Shown: positions 43,380 to 55,470, counted from the stretch's first letter. The stretch is 64,000 nucleotides of DNA from Gordionus sp. m RMFG-2023 (GCF_954871325.1 NC_088779.1:13456846-13520845); one strand, 5' to 3'. The notes: generated by a model not told the origin, from the letters alone. Translations and numbers: made by a program.

Positions 43380-44530
43380 AATACACAAAGTTTCTTAGGA
43401 ATAATTGTATTTTGTATGTTTTGAGCTAATTTTTCAATTATCTATCCTTGCTTAGCGTTAAATGCCTTTGAATATTCAAAAGATCCAAATCATTCAATCT
43501 ACTTTCAGATGTTGTATTTCATAGGTATGTTTTTCACAGACTTGCAGGCCTGGCCCCCGAGCCGGACCGTATTTTAATTTTTTTAAATATACCCGGGCCG
43601 GGCCCGTAATTTTTTAAAAAAAACACCCGGGCTGGGCTTGAATATTTTTTTAGAAAAATATCCGGGCCGAGCTGTATATTTTAAAACCAAATATTTGAAA
43701 TCACCATTATATTAGCTATAAAAATCAAAAATAAATATAATTTATTTTAAAAAATTCGGGCCGGGCCTGAAAATTTTATTTTCAAAAAAGCCGGGCCGGG
43801 CCTAAAAATTTTTAAAAAAGAATCTGGGCCGTGTCCTGCAAATGGTACCTCAGCAAGGCTCTGTTATTCTTCTTAAAAAAGAGAATGTTCTTTCATTAGT
43901 TTACTAAAGAGCTGCTAATATATATATAACCATTTTAATACATTGGGAGTATAATCTAAAATGTGTTTGAAATAATGCAAAGCATCCATAGCATTTTTTG
44001 GACTGTATCAACCATAGTTAATCTTTTAATCATAGTTATTCAGCTAATAAGGCATCATAAGATATTTTAACAACTTCATGATAAAAATCTAACAAATATT
44101 TATATTTTTTTTCTATCACCATATGAAAAAGGTAGGGAGAGGGGACATTTGTTTTATAATACTCTTCTACTGATCCTATATTAATGTTTTGACGATGAGC
44201 TTGCTTGCTGCAAGTCGAGGGGGACAAATATTTTAACTCAACAATAACATATAAAATATGAAATTCTTCATCAACATTAGCTCTAATTTCCTAGAGTTCT
44301 AATAAAATGCTCTCCGCTATTCTTATCTTCTTAATCAAGTCAATGTTACGTTTTTGAAAAGTATTACATAAAATAGTTGTATAATTAAATAATACATTCT
44401 AGTGAGAAAAAAATTTGGAATAAGTATTGAATCCAATAATATTCTTGCTTCTGATGAAATATTTCTTTCAAGCCATTGTGATATTTCAGTAATAGCATTA
44501 ATAATCGGCTCTTTTAACTCCATAATAGCT
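43380..44530 (-). pseudogene. hAT transposase remnant, copy 1
   Basis: Minus strand: LKEPIINAITEISQWLERN (about 44518-44462), SSEARILLDSILIPNF, NINIGSVEEYYKTNVPSP (about 44185-44130), KISYDALLAE (near 44060). Then, beyond the nested element, a C-terminal dimerisation tail corresponds to LKGLDILNIHRHL in copy 2. It has multiple stops; the N-terminal half is missing in both copies. Confidence 0.8.
43537..43863. mobile_element. nested GGCCC element in copy 1
   Basis: CAGACTTGCAGGCCTGG at one end and, inverted, CAGAGCCTTGCTGAGGTACC at the other. The interior is GGGCCGGGCC boxes separated by A/T runs. It sits at the same transposase position as 47513-47890. Confidence 0.8.
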
Positions 44531-44897
44531 GTTACTGCTTGATGGTGGAGACTCGATCGTTGGACAAGCTTGCAATTTCTTTCTCCCTGTTGGACAAGGA
44601 GTTTCAGAGATAATTATTAATTGACTAGATATTTAGATAAATATTACGCCACTAAAATTTGAAAATAATAGGTAAATAGGAAAACTTGAAATCGAATTTA
44701 ATTGATAAAATAACTTAGTCGATGAATGTGATAAATAAATGTAATTAAATATATATATATATGAGATAGGAATAAATATTAACAAATATAAATTAATATT
44801 AACAATAATATTTTTGAAAAATATAATCCGGCTTATGCATTTTTTGGCTTGGGGGGGATTTGTCCCCCCCACCGCTTCTTACGCCAATGTTATAATT

Positions 44898-46499
44898 CAT
44901 ATGTTTTAGGAGAGAAATGAGCCTCTTATATATTGCGATTATCTGAAGACAATGTAACATATATTTTTAACTGAGATTAATATTGACAATCTACTAAAAA
45001 ATGTTGAAATTGGGCCAAAGTTACAAAGGTTGGAGCGTCTCAACATAAAATTATATTAAAGATATTAAATATTTTAATGGCATTTGATAGTTCAAAGAGA
45101 GATAGATAAACCTGTAAATAAATCGTTCTTATTCTTCAACAATTTAAGTATAAATTTATTTAAAGATTATAGAATTGTATTTTGAGTGCGGGATTTTTAA
45201 AGTTAATAAGCGCCAATGTATCTTATAAAATTTTAGTTAAAGAGCACCTTTTATTGTTAATTTTTTTTTCAACTAGTTTTATCTTAAAATTAAAAGAATT
45301 AATCGTGGCCTAGGGTTTGGAGTTACTTTAATTGGAATTCGACTTTGCTATTCTAGACTGGCGAAAAAGAAAGCCATAAGTGTTTAAATCATAAAACTAA
45401 CTTGCTTCAATTACAATTCGTAAGTTTTTAATGCATTCTATTATGAATTATCGTTTATTCTGGTTCCCTTTAGATTCTTCCCCTTATATTAGATTCCTTG
45501 AGGAGGCATTGCAGGTTATGTAAATTCTGTAGATTTTTATTGGTATGCATTAATATGCGGAAGATAAAATAATAGATAAATTATGTTTCATCGAAAAATA
45601 ACATTTCAAGATTTTAACAAACAAAAAATTAATATAATAATTCACAAGGCTCTTGATCAATTTTATTTTTGGGGTGCCTAATTTAAACCCAGAATCCTAG
45701 AAATTACAACTCTATGACACTCCTTTTTTCATTCCTCACTCTTTGTTAAATTGATAACTTATAGTTTAGAGGTTAAAAAGATTATTGGAGGAAACCAATT
45801 GTATTAAATAAAAACTATAAATATATCAACTTTATTTTACAAGCAATATTTATTCTCAGAAATATGAACATCAAAATAATTGCAATATAAAATTTATATA
45901 ATTTATTTTTTAAATATTATTAATTATATTAGTTGGTAAAATAAATTTCGAAACTTATGATTTATACATGCTAAAAAGTAACACCAATTAATTCGTCGTA
46001 ATTATTATGTCATCCCTCCCAAATCATATTTATAGGCCATATTGAGATCCTAATTTAATTTCTTATACAACATTTCACATATATTGAAAAATCAAATTCT
46101 TCTATTTGTTAATAAAAATCTACAGATATTAAATATGTATTGTATAAATGGGTCATACATTAAATGGCTGAAACAAATCTTATAATAAAATTCATTGTCA
46201 TCGTTAAATTTTGCTGCCTTTCAATACCTTTCAATCGTGATTTTATTTCAAACTATTCTGACCTGTAATAATATATTATGCTAAACTAAGTTTCATATGA
46301 GTATACATTTTATTGAATGATTATTGTGATATAAACATGGAAGGGGGGGGGGCGCTAATTTTAATTATTATAATTTAAAAAATAAAATGCAATATTATTT
46401 GAAAAGATTTTTAAAATAATATTGCATATTATTGCATGTTTTGAATAGCTTTAAAAAAATAATATATTTCTTTCCACCTTACGACTCAAGTGTTAATAT
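44898..46499. other. spacer between the two hAT copies, no gene
   Basis: AT-rich, nothing coding recognised. A G run lies at 46345-46352. Confidence 0.5.
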
Positions 46500-46769
46500 A
46501 ATTCCTTCATTGGCGTACGCAGCGGAAGGGGGGGCAGGGGGACAACCCCCCCCCCCAAGCCAAAAAATGCAGATGCCGGATATATTTTTCAAATCCGGCG
46601 TAATATTTACTTATTATTTTCAAATTTTTAGTGGCGTAATATTTATCTACCATTTCCAAATTTCTAGTCAAATAATAATTATTTCTGAAACTTCTGGTCC
46701 AACAGGGAAAAAGAAATTGCAACCTTGTCCAACGAGATAGAGCCTCTTCCATCAAGCACTAACCACTAT

Positions 46770-48035
46770 TAAGGAGTTAGAAGAGCCAATTATTTGCTAT
46801 TACTGAAATATTACAATGGCCTGAAAGAAATATTTCCTCAGAAGCAAGAAAATTATTGGATTCAATGCTTATTCCAAATTTTATTTCTCATTAGAATGTA
46901 TTATTTAATTATACAACTATTTTAAGTATTACTTTTCAAAAACATGACAATGATTTGATTAAGAAGATGAGAATAGCGGAGAGCATTTTATCAGAACTCA
47001 AGGAAATTAGGGCTAATGTTGATGAAGAATTTCATATTTTATATCCTATTGTTGAGTCAAAAGCAGAGCTATACGTGTTTAATATTTGTCTCCCTCGACA
47101 GCAAGGCAAGTCATCGTTAAAACATTAATATAGGATCAGTAGAAGAGTTTATCTTAGATGCAGATACATTTATAACCCAAATAAATGAATTTTTAATATG
47201 TCATGCAGCACTTACATATGCAAATATTACTTCCACAAAAGCCTTCCCAACCTTTTTCAGATGGTGATAGAAAAAAAAAATATTTGTTAGATTTTATTAT
47301 GAAGATGTTAAAGTATCTTATGATGCCTTACTAGCTGAATAACTATGTTTATAAGATTAACTATAGTTGATATAGTCCCAAAAAATGCTATGGATGCTCT
47401 GCATTATTTCAAACACATTTTAGATTAAATTCCCAATGTATTAAAAGGGTTTATAAACTCTTCCCATTAGTAAACTAATGAGAGAACACTCTCTTTTTTT
47501 TAAGAAGAATAACAGAGGCCTGCAGAAGTACCATTTGCAGGGCACGGCCCGGATTTTTTTTAAAGATTTTTTACGCTATTTTTAAAAAATTTTTTAGGCC
47601 GCTCGGCTTTTTTTTTAAATTTAAAGGCTCGGCCCTGCTTTTTTTAAAATAAAATTTTCAGGCCCGGCCTGGATTTTTTAAAAATAAATTATATATATTT
47701 TTGATTTTTATAGCTAATAATAACGATATCAAATAAAGGCTGTTTTAAAAAATACAGCCCGGCTTGGGTGTTTTTTTTAAAAAATTTAGGTCCAGCCCGT
47801 TGTTTTTTAAAAAATATTTTGGGCCCGGCCTTGGTATATTTAAAAAATTAAAATATTGTCCGGCCCAGGAGCCGGGCCTGCAGGCCTCTGAAAAACATAC
47901 CAAGAAGTACAACATGTGAAAGTAGATTGAAAGGTTTGGATATTTTGAATATTCATAGGCATTTGACGACAAGCAAGGATGAGATAATTGAAAAATTAGC
48001 TCAATTCCAACGAAGATTGGATTTTACATTGTAAA
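46770..48035 (+). pseudogene. hAT transposase remnant, copy 2
   Basis: Plus-strand counterparts of copy 1: WPERNISSEARKLLDSMLIP-like sequence (about 46820-46875) and NIGSVEEF (about 47128). After the nested element comes the C-terminal dimerisation part NIPRSTTCESRLKGLDILN then IHRHLTTSKDEIIEKLAQF, ending RLDFTL and TAA near 48034. Broken by stops and frame changes. Confidence 0.82.
47513..47890. mobile_element. nested GGCCC element in copy 2
   Basis: CAGAGGCCTGCAG and CTGCAGGCCTCTG are perfect 13-bp inverted ends. The interior repeats GGCCCGGCC boxes with TTTTTTAAAAA spacers. It interrupts the transposase between KKN and NIPRST. Any target duplication here is at most 2 bp, unlike the 8 bp of the other hAT insertions. 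Confidence 0.85.
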
Positions 48036-48369
48036 TATATAACATACAAAATACAATTATTCCTAAGAAACTTTTTGTGTAAAGGCTCAAAAAATTCAAA
48101 TTTCTATTTTGGGTCATTTAAGTGATTCTTTACATATAATTTTTTTATAATTCACATTAATTTAAAATTGTGTATTAGGAATAGTTATTAGTCCTAATAA
48201 ATTTATGCTTGATATTTTTAAAAAACAATAATATTTCTCAAAAAAATTTATTATCCCCCCCTCCAGACCAAATTCCTGCGTATGCGCCTGAATTCCTTGT
48301 AAACATCTTGGTTCTTTAATGATATTGCTGATTTTAATTTAGCTTTATTAATATCACACTGGCTAAATT

Positions 48370-49190
48370 AGTTTATCAATACCTGATTCTGATACACAAT
48401 GAAAACGAAGCATCAATAATAATACCCTTTCCTAGTTCAATAAAATTAGCTAGGAATTTTCTCGTCGAATTTGGAATTAGTAAAATGCTTGACCAATATG
48501 CATTAGTCAAATTAAGAAACAATGTGTTAAAATAGAATTTATCGGCGATAAAATTTGTAGCTTGCTTCAGTGAGATAGAACGGGAGCATAAAAACATGTT
48601 TAAAATGATATATAAATAACATCAAAATAACTTTAACACTTTATTAATACTTAAGGTTGAATAATTATATCAAACTATATTTAAAGATATTATAGGATTT
48701 AATATATGAATTATTTTATTATTTTTTTATATTAGATCCAAATTTTCCAAAGATAAGTATATCATAAAACTAACTTTTGGAAGTAGATAGAGAGTGAAGA
48801 TGAAGAAGACCGGCAAGAAAGGGGGTGACGATATAAGAGAATATGACGCTGTTAGACCACATTTGACATTGTATATAGTAAATCAATTTTTGCGTGATAG
48901 AAGTAATTTTTAAAATTATTAAATGAATTACAGGAGAATCTAGATGGAAAAAATCTTCATGCAAAAACCTCATTCGTAAATTAAAATTATTACAATAGGG
49001 TAGTCATCATATAATAATTCACCTTACATACGAATAGAGTTTGAAAAGTATTGTCTTGAGCTAAATATTAGACACCCTAAGAACATCGCTATTTTATTTA
49101 TAAAAGCTAATATTCCAGAGGTGCCAAATATCACTCTCAATATTTATATCTATCTCAGAAAATTTAGAGATATAGTTATAAAATAGTCAT
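48370..49190 (+). pseudogene. decayed coding-like segment, family unknown
   Basis: Several plus-strand pieces read like protein rather than chance AT-rich frames: IKLARNFLVEFGISKMLDQY with ALVKLRNN (about 48437-48525), REYDAVRPHLTLYIVNQFLR (about 48838-48898), KLLNELQENLDGKNLHAKTS (48913-48972), and EFEKYCLELNIRHPKNIAIL then FIKANIPEVPNITLNIYIYL (49037-49165). They are separated by stops or frame changes. I do not recognise the family. It lies just outside the hAT copy at 46508-48290. It could be an old transposase or a decayed host gene. Confidence 0.35.
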
Positions 49191-49199
49191 CCATTATAT

Positions 49200-52100
49200 T
49201 TAAAGTTTCTTCATATACTTACAAATTTCAGCCAATGCTATGTTATTTGGTTTGAAGAAAGAAAGATTATATTAAAGTTCCCCTACCATCATAAAATAAA
49301 AATAAAATTTTAAGTAATAATTCATTCATGAAATTTATATAGAAGAAACCATAAAATATTTATGACTTGGTTGGTTTTATATACACTTTAAAGGACTTTA
49401 AGTATTTACTAGAAAAATTATTTTAATAAAATTTAAACAAATTTTCATTAATTAACTCGTTTGAGCTTTTAAAGAAATTGTTGTGGACTTTAATATTATT
49501 CCCTTAAGTATATATTTTTTGTAATAAATATATTTAGTTATTTTTTTATAAATTATAATGACACGTATGATTTATATATGACCGAAAATTTTAATTACAT
49601 TAAAATAAAGTGCCTAATTTCCGCAAAAACGTAATCTGCATATTTTTAAATTTATAATTTTAATATTTGATTAAAATTATAAATACTAAAGTTATATTAA
49701 ATATTTAAATAAATTAAATAATTACTGTTATGCATTAAATATAAATCCGAATTCCGGATAGGAATAAATTTGTTTAATCCATTGAAAAGGCCGTTAATAT
49801 AATTATTAATCTAAATATTTCATATTAATTTATTTTTAAAATTTACCCAAGGGAAAAATCTTTAATATAATTATAATGTGACATTTTAGAGTATTATTTA
49901 CAAAGAAAATAAAAATAGTTTTGTGTAAAATCTTAATTCAAATGGGTTGCAATATTATAGTAGATAACCAATGACAGGCAATTTTATGATTAGTTGCATT
50001 AATTTTTACGTTATAGGCCAATCTTTATCTATTTCCTTTTATTGGGCTATGGTAACCTTTGGCAGTTTAAATATTTTTTCTGCCCTGTTAAAATAGTATA
50101 ATAGAAGATATAAATCAATTTGTATTTTATAAGTAATAAAAAATTTATTCTGGTGTCTGTTTTATATAAGTCTTTCAGGCAAATTATTAACTGCAAATCT
50201 TAACCAAAACCAGTATAAACTATGCAAATAATCGGCCAAAATGCTGTAAATCATCATAAATGAACAAGATTATTACTAAGATGAGACATGCAGTCATAAT
50301 AATTCTTATATATCCTCTATATCTTTAAGGAATGTATATTATATTGAATAAAATAAGAAGTGGTATCAAGATTTTCATTTTTTATTTATATATTGGTAAA
50401 TTAATTTATAAATCAATGCGAATTTAAACAGTAGCTTTATGAGATTTTATTATTCATGACATATTTATAGTAAGCACAAGAATATCACGATAAATACATG
50501 GCTTGGAGAGCTATATTTTATTATTTTTGCGCTAACTAGGCATCCTAAAGAGTCCAAATATTTTCATTTAGGCGCGCTGAAATGCGTTGGGTTAAATTTA
50601 ATTTAGACGTAGAATAATTCTCTTTTAAAAATGTTTAAATTAACCAAATATTGATTAAAGTGGTCAAATCCTAACTAATCTTTAAAAAAAACCAAAAAAC
50701 TTCCAGAAAAATCAATGAAGTTTTTAGCTAAAATCTTCCACATGTACATATTCAAAAATATATTTACCCACGTCCAACACAAGAATAATTTTTTTAAAAA
50801 TATATATGATATTTTTGGTAGAAAAATATATTATAAAAGAAATTATAATTATCTGACTATTTAGTACACGTGAATCGTCAGAATATCAATGTTATATTAT
50901 ATAAAGTCCTTAAATTATTTATTAATATAATATTTCAGTAAAATGATTAATTTTGGCTTTTTTGGAAAATATTTTTTTGTTCGATTAATATTTCTTTATT
51001 GTTTATTGTAAATCACTAATTTATTGATTCTAACTATCTCTAGTCACTATAATACTATTATATAATATCAAATAAGTAATATCTTAACGAATTTATAAAT
51101 ATATTATTATTATAAATTTATTTATAATTTATTGTCAAAGCTAAAAACTTTTTCTTTATCCGTTTCATTTTTTAGGGACAATATATACTATTATTACAAA
51201 AGTAAAAATATAATTTCATAATAAAAAAAATTAGGAGGAAATTAAAAGGTATATATATATTAAAAGTAATATAAATGCTCTATTACGAAATTTATGAATA
51301 TAATAAGACTGGCCTATAATTTTTACTTATATTTTGCTCAATAAAACCATTATTATACACTATAATGCAATATGTGACACATGAAGGTTTTTATATTTCT
51401 TTCTTTTTGTGCGCAATAAACCTTAAGTGAAAGGTAAATCAGCATACTTTGCTTGCATTTTAATAAACTATATTATTAAACTAGAAATAATTGAGCATAC
51501 TAAAAGTGTTGTTCAATATATTATACATTTTAAAATTTCATATTAACTCTTTACGCTGGATTTAGATTAGTGATACACAAAATACATTAAAATATTTCTA
51601 ATGTATGTTAACTATTTGTAATATGAGAAAAAATTTGTTTTTCCCATTATATTATAAGTAAAATAATTTTAATTTGACCAATTGTCTAATTTGGTAAAAA
51701 ATTGAAAGCCTTTTCAGTGATCCGATTATAGAGGTTTTATGGAATACATAAAAAATCATAATAATTTTATCTAAACAAACCAATCTATTATAAATAAATC
51801 GCGTGCTTAAATAAAGTGATTTATAATGATAACATATTAATATTTTGGTAAAAACTAATATTTATATCTAATAGAACATAGAAATCAGAAAGACATTTTA
51901 TTTTGGCTATTAAATATTTTTTTTACATAATAAAACAATCCTTAATATCAATAATGAATGAGTTTAATTTTTTAATTTAATTATTCATGCATAAAGATCT
52001 ACTCCTTTTATAATTGAATTGAATATTATTTAAGTTTAATATTAAAATGCATAATAAATAAATTTCGCTCAATTTTTTTAGGATTATCAGTTGTTAAACA

Positions 52101-52305
52101 CAAGAACAAGATAATACTGGCATACACAAATACGAATTATACAATTATTATAATTTTAGGATAATAGTAGAGGTAGGAATCCCTAAAAATAACTATTAAA
52201 AACAATTAAATTAATGAATGAAAAAAGGGGGAGGGGGATAAATTATCTTTTTAAATAATATATTAAACCGTTTTCTTTAAAACTTATTTTTGTTTTTAAA
52301 ATATT
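49200..52305. other. AT-rich stretch, no gene
   Basis: No coding region, repeat array or element end recognised over about 3 kb. It is the plainest part of the window. A short G run lies near 52230. Confidence 0.5.
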
Positions 52306-52763
52306 ATACAGACCAGGGGTTCGAACCGAACCGAACCGCAAAACCGGAATGAACCGTTATGATGTTCTGAACCGTAACTTTAACCGAACCGTTATGAAGA
52401 AAATATTAAAAGAGTAAACCGAACCGTTATAAATATTTTTAACCGGTTTAAACCGAAAACGGTTTTAAAAATAATTAATTTTAAATTATTAACCTAAATT
52501 TAAAATTTTAATTTTCCTTGGTGGCATTTTTTAAATTGGTGATTTCTTTTCAAATTAAATATTTCCATATTATCAACATTATATATCAAATTAAATATTT
52601 TTATATTATCAACATTATATATCAAATGATACCAGATTTGTTGTTTTTTCTTTAAATACTTAATTTATAAGAGATTAGACAATTTATCTGTTAATTAGAT
52701 TAGATATCTTAAAATCAGACATAATTATTCTTGGCTAAATTAAATTTTTTATCTCATTATAAA

Positions 52764-53728
52764 AACTTGGATCATAGAATTTAAATGACAATAAATAAAA
52801 TAGTCGGCAATATTTTAATGATATAATAATTTTTTATTTATAATCATTGTTTTTTTAAATTCAGAATTCTAATATTATAAATTATTTATTATTATAATAT
52901 GTTAGTTAGCATTTACCATTATCATATATGCAAAATAAAAAAATATGATTAAAGAATGGCATTAGTAATGAATATTTTTCTAAATCTGTATTTTTAAATA
53001 ATAAAAATCTTACTATAAATCGTTTAAATAAGTTAATTAACATTGCATTAAATTATTTTTATACTTTTATTTATTTATTAATGTGTTTTATATTTAAATA
53101 AACTTACAGTGAATTAAAAATAGGAATTACATTTTGATGTTAAACTAAATATAAATACTATAGTTTAACTTAAATTACCTATTCTGTCATATTATATTAA
53201 CATCTAACAGAAATAAAGTACTGACCAATTTTTATATAATATTGTTTTACAATAATTTCTTATTAATTGATATATTCAAAAAAAGTTTATCTTAGTTTAT
53301 ATAGAATATATCGGAGTGGGTAATTTGAATTAAACTATACTAGTTATATTTAGTTTAACATCAAAATGTAATTCCTATTTTTAAATGTAAGTTTATTTAA
53401 TATTAAACACAAATAAATAAAAGTATAAAATAATTTAATGCAATGTTAGTTAACTTATTTAAACTGAAGATTTATAGTAAGATTTTTATTATTTAAAAAT
53501 ACAGATTTAGAAAAATATTCATTACAAATGCCATTCTTTAATCATATTTTTTTTTATTTTGCATATATGATAATGGTAAATGCTAACTAACATATTATTT
53601 TAATAATAAATATTAGAATTCTGAATTTAAAAAAAATATGATTTTTATAAATAAAAAATTATTATATCATTAAAATATTTATTGCTGACCATTTTATTTA
53701 TTGTCATTCAAATTCTATAATCCAAGTT
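52764..53728. repeat. hairpin repeat with ~430-bp arms
   Basis: Left arm 52764-53186 and right arm 53311-53728 are reverse complements with few differences, separated by a 124-bp loop. Paired words: AACTTGGAT with ATCCAAGTT outside, and GATGTTAAACTAAATATAA with TATATTTAGTTTAACATC near the loop. It lies inside the hAT at 52314-54496, upstream of its BED-finger ORF. Confidence 0.9.
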
Positions 53729-53843
53729 ATTTAAAAAAATAAAAATGAAGGTAAAATTGTTTCTATTAAGCTTTTTTATTTATTCTATTTATATAATAAA
53801 AGATTTTCATCTATCATCATATAGCTTTTTAGTTATCTATTAA

Positions 53844-54185
53844 ATGGTTCGGAAAAAGTCAAATCCTGTGCGTTCCTATTTTAAATTAGATATCATTAAA
53901 AATCAATCTATTTGTAAAATAGAAGATTGTGGTAAGATCTTAATTGGAGACCATGCTGCAAATCTTGAACGACATATAGAAAGATTCCACAATAGGGAAT
54001 TCAAATTATTAAGAAAAAAGAAAGAAAATTTGACTATTAAAAAAATTCAAATAACGAAAACTGCAAACCAGTATAATACCATCCAAGATGCTTTTAAGTC
54101 CAACACTACTACAATACAAATCAATATAAATAAAGAAACTTTAATCCGCTCCTGCACCGAGCTAATAACAGTTCAAGGCCAATAA
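53844..54185 (+). CDS. BED zinc-finger ORF of hAT origin (113 aa)
   Basis: An ATG-started open frame encodes MVRKKSNPVRSYFKLD, then a BED-type finger: CKIEDCGKILIGDHAANLER with HIERFH, fitting C-x4-C...H-x4-H spacing as in hAT transposase N-termini. A basic stretch follows (RKKKENLTIKKIQITK), then CTELITVQGQ and stop. The next frame continues with IKSIDDKTFRNIIDPIIIGL and GGNLTINSEKK, the family's normal continuation, so the ORF is cut by a frame change. The core is absent and the element's 3' end follows within 300 bp. It is either a decayed N-terminus or a DNA-binding-only product; expression is unknown. Confidence 0.7.
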   Translation: MVRKKSNPVRSYFKLDIIKNQSICKIEDCGKILIGDHAANLERHIERFHNREFKLLRKKKENLTIKKIQITKTANQYNTIQDAFKSNTTTIQININKETLIRSCTELITVQGQ

Positions 54186-54974
54186 AATCAATTGACGACA
54201 AAACATTTCGAAATATTATAGATCCAATAATTATAGGATTGGGTGGAAATTTAACTATCAATTCGGAAAAAAAGATTTTTCTCTAAAATTAATATATACA
54301 TGGTTAATAATGAATTTTTTTTAAAATTAAATTTATAAAAACCGGAACAAACCGAAAAGAACCGTTATAAATTATAAACCGAACCGAACCGATATGATTT
54401 TTTTTTAAAAAACCGAAATGGAACAAAACCTTTATAAAATTTTAAACTAAAAACCGGAACGAACCGAACCGTTATACTAAAAGGTTCGAAACCCTGATAT
54501 AGACTGTGTTTTTTTCAAAAGGTTATTTTTATATCTCATGAAATTTATAAATTATTATCCATTTTTTCTTTTTGAAATATTAAGGAAAAATATGAAGCAG
54601 GAAGTAATTATTTTATATAATGTATTGTAAGCATGTTTAATGCATGAATGATATATCTGGAATTTAAATGTACAAAGTTTTTTATTAAATCAGTCACTCA
54701 TAGTTGATGTTACCTGTAATCTATGGCAGTTACCCCTACAACGGGGTAAAAGAGGTGGTAATAAGCAGCTACTTCATAAAATTTGAAAGGGAATACCTTT
54801 TTTTTGAATTTTCTTACAAAATATTCTCAAATTATATATATATAAAAAATGAAGAAAGAAGAGATATTAAACAAAATGGATCAAAATCCAAACTATGCTC
54901 CAATCTTTTATTATATAACAATTAAATATGCTTCTTGAAACCATCATAAATATGGTTATAAAAATAATTCAAAA

Positions 54975-55470
54975 AGAAATTGAACTAATATTTTCAATTA
55001 TAGTTGATGATGGTACATATGATATTTTGAAATCAGAAGTAATATCTTTGTTAGTGTGATAAATTGAAAATTGTGAAACGCCAAATCCTGCATTCATAGT
55101 TAGCTCGAATTCCCGGTGAAGTATACAAAATTTTTGTAAATATAATATGTTTACTTTTGTATACTTGACTGCAAATATGTGCTAACTGTGAATGCAGGGG
55201 TAAGCCGTTGAAAGATTAATAGATATATATTGTATGGGTAGCACGACTGGTTTGATATTAAAAATATATAATATGCAAATTTAGTTTCATGAATCTACCC
55301 TACAATTTTTAGCCGAGCAAAGCTAAGATGGTGCTTCAAATATGAGTGAAAAGATCAATGGCGTACATGCTTTGATTATAGGTGAAACCCCAATGATAGC
55401 TTATATTTAGTGCTATTGTCATCGACTAGACAAGATTCACGTGTATTTCAAGGGTCTAAAAGATATGTAG
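54975..55470 (+). pseudogene. hAT (ZMYM1-like) transposase scrap
   Basis: IELIFSIIVDDGTYDILKSE (54978-55037) matches the catalytic FFSVIAD..TD block. After an unrelated gap, DGASNMSEKINGVHALII and ETPMIAYI, then CYCHRL (about 55331-55425), match GYDGASNMSGK.NGVQ...P.A.YVHC..HRLN. Stops interrupt it and no ends were assigned. Confidence 0.75.

Larger units (their letters stand above)
43072..44889 (-). mobile_element. hAT element, copy 1 of a pair
   Basis: 1818 bp with ends CAGGCGCGTACGCAGG and, inverted, CATTGGCGTAAGAAGCGG. It encodes decayed ZMYM1-like transposase parts on the minus strand. It is the same family as 46508-48290, which lies in the opposite orientation. A GGCCC-boxed element is nested in it at 43537-43863. 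Confidence 0.92.
43064..44897. repeat. target duplication ttataatt
   Basis: TTATAATT at 43064-43071 and 44890-44897, exact, flanking the hAT copy. Confidence 0.9.
46508..48290 (+). mobile_element. hAT element, copy 2 of a pair
   Basis: 1783 bp, ends CATTGGCGTACGCAGCGG and CGTATGCGCCTG. It has the same content as 43072-44889 but in opposite orientation, with its own exact duplication, so it is a separate insertion. The nested GGCCC element is at 47513-47890. Confidence 0.92.
46500..48298. repeat. target duplication aattcctt
   Basis: AATTCCTT at 46500-46507 and 48291-48298, exact, flanking the second hAT copy. Confidence 0.9.
52314..54496 (+). mobile_element. hAT deletion derivative with AACCGAACCG termini
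   Basis: Ends CAGGGGTTCGAACC and, inverted, CAGGGTTTCGAACC. The flanks ATACAGAC (52306-52313) and ATATAGAC (54497-54504) agree at 7 of 8 bases. AACCGAACCG boxes fill both subterminal regions (52325-52465 and 54335-54485). The interior has a BED zinc-finger ORF and a large hairpin, but no catalytic domain. Confidence 0.9.

Noticed and set aside
43072-48290. Large inverted duplication of a chromosome segment
   Set aside because: Each arm has its own different exact 8-bp target duplication, so they are two separate transposon insertions.
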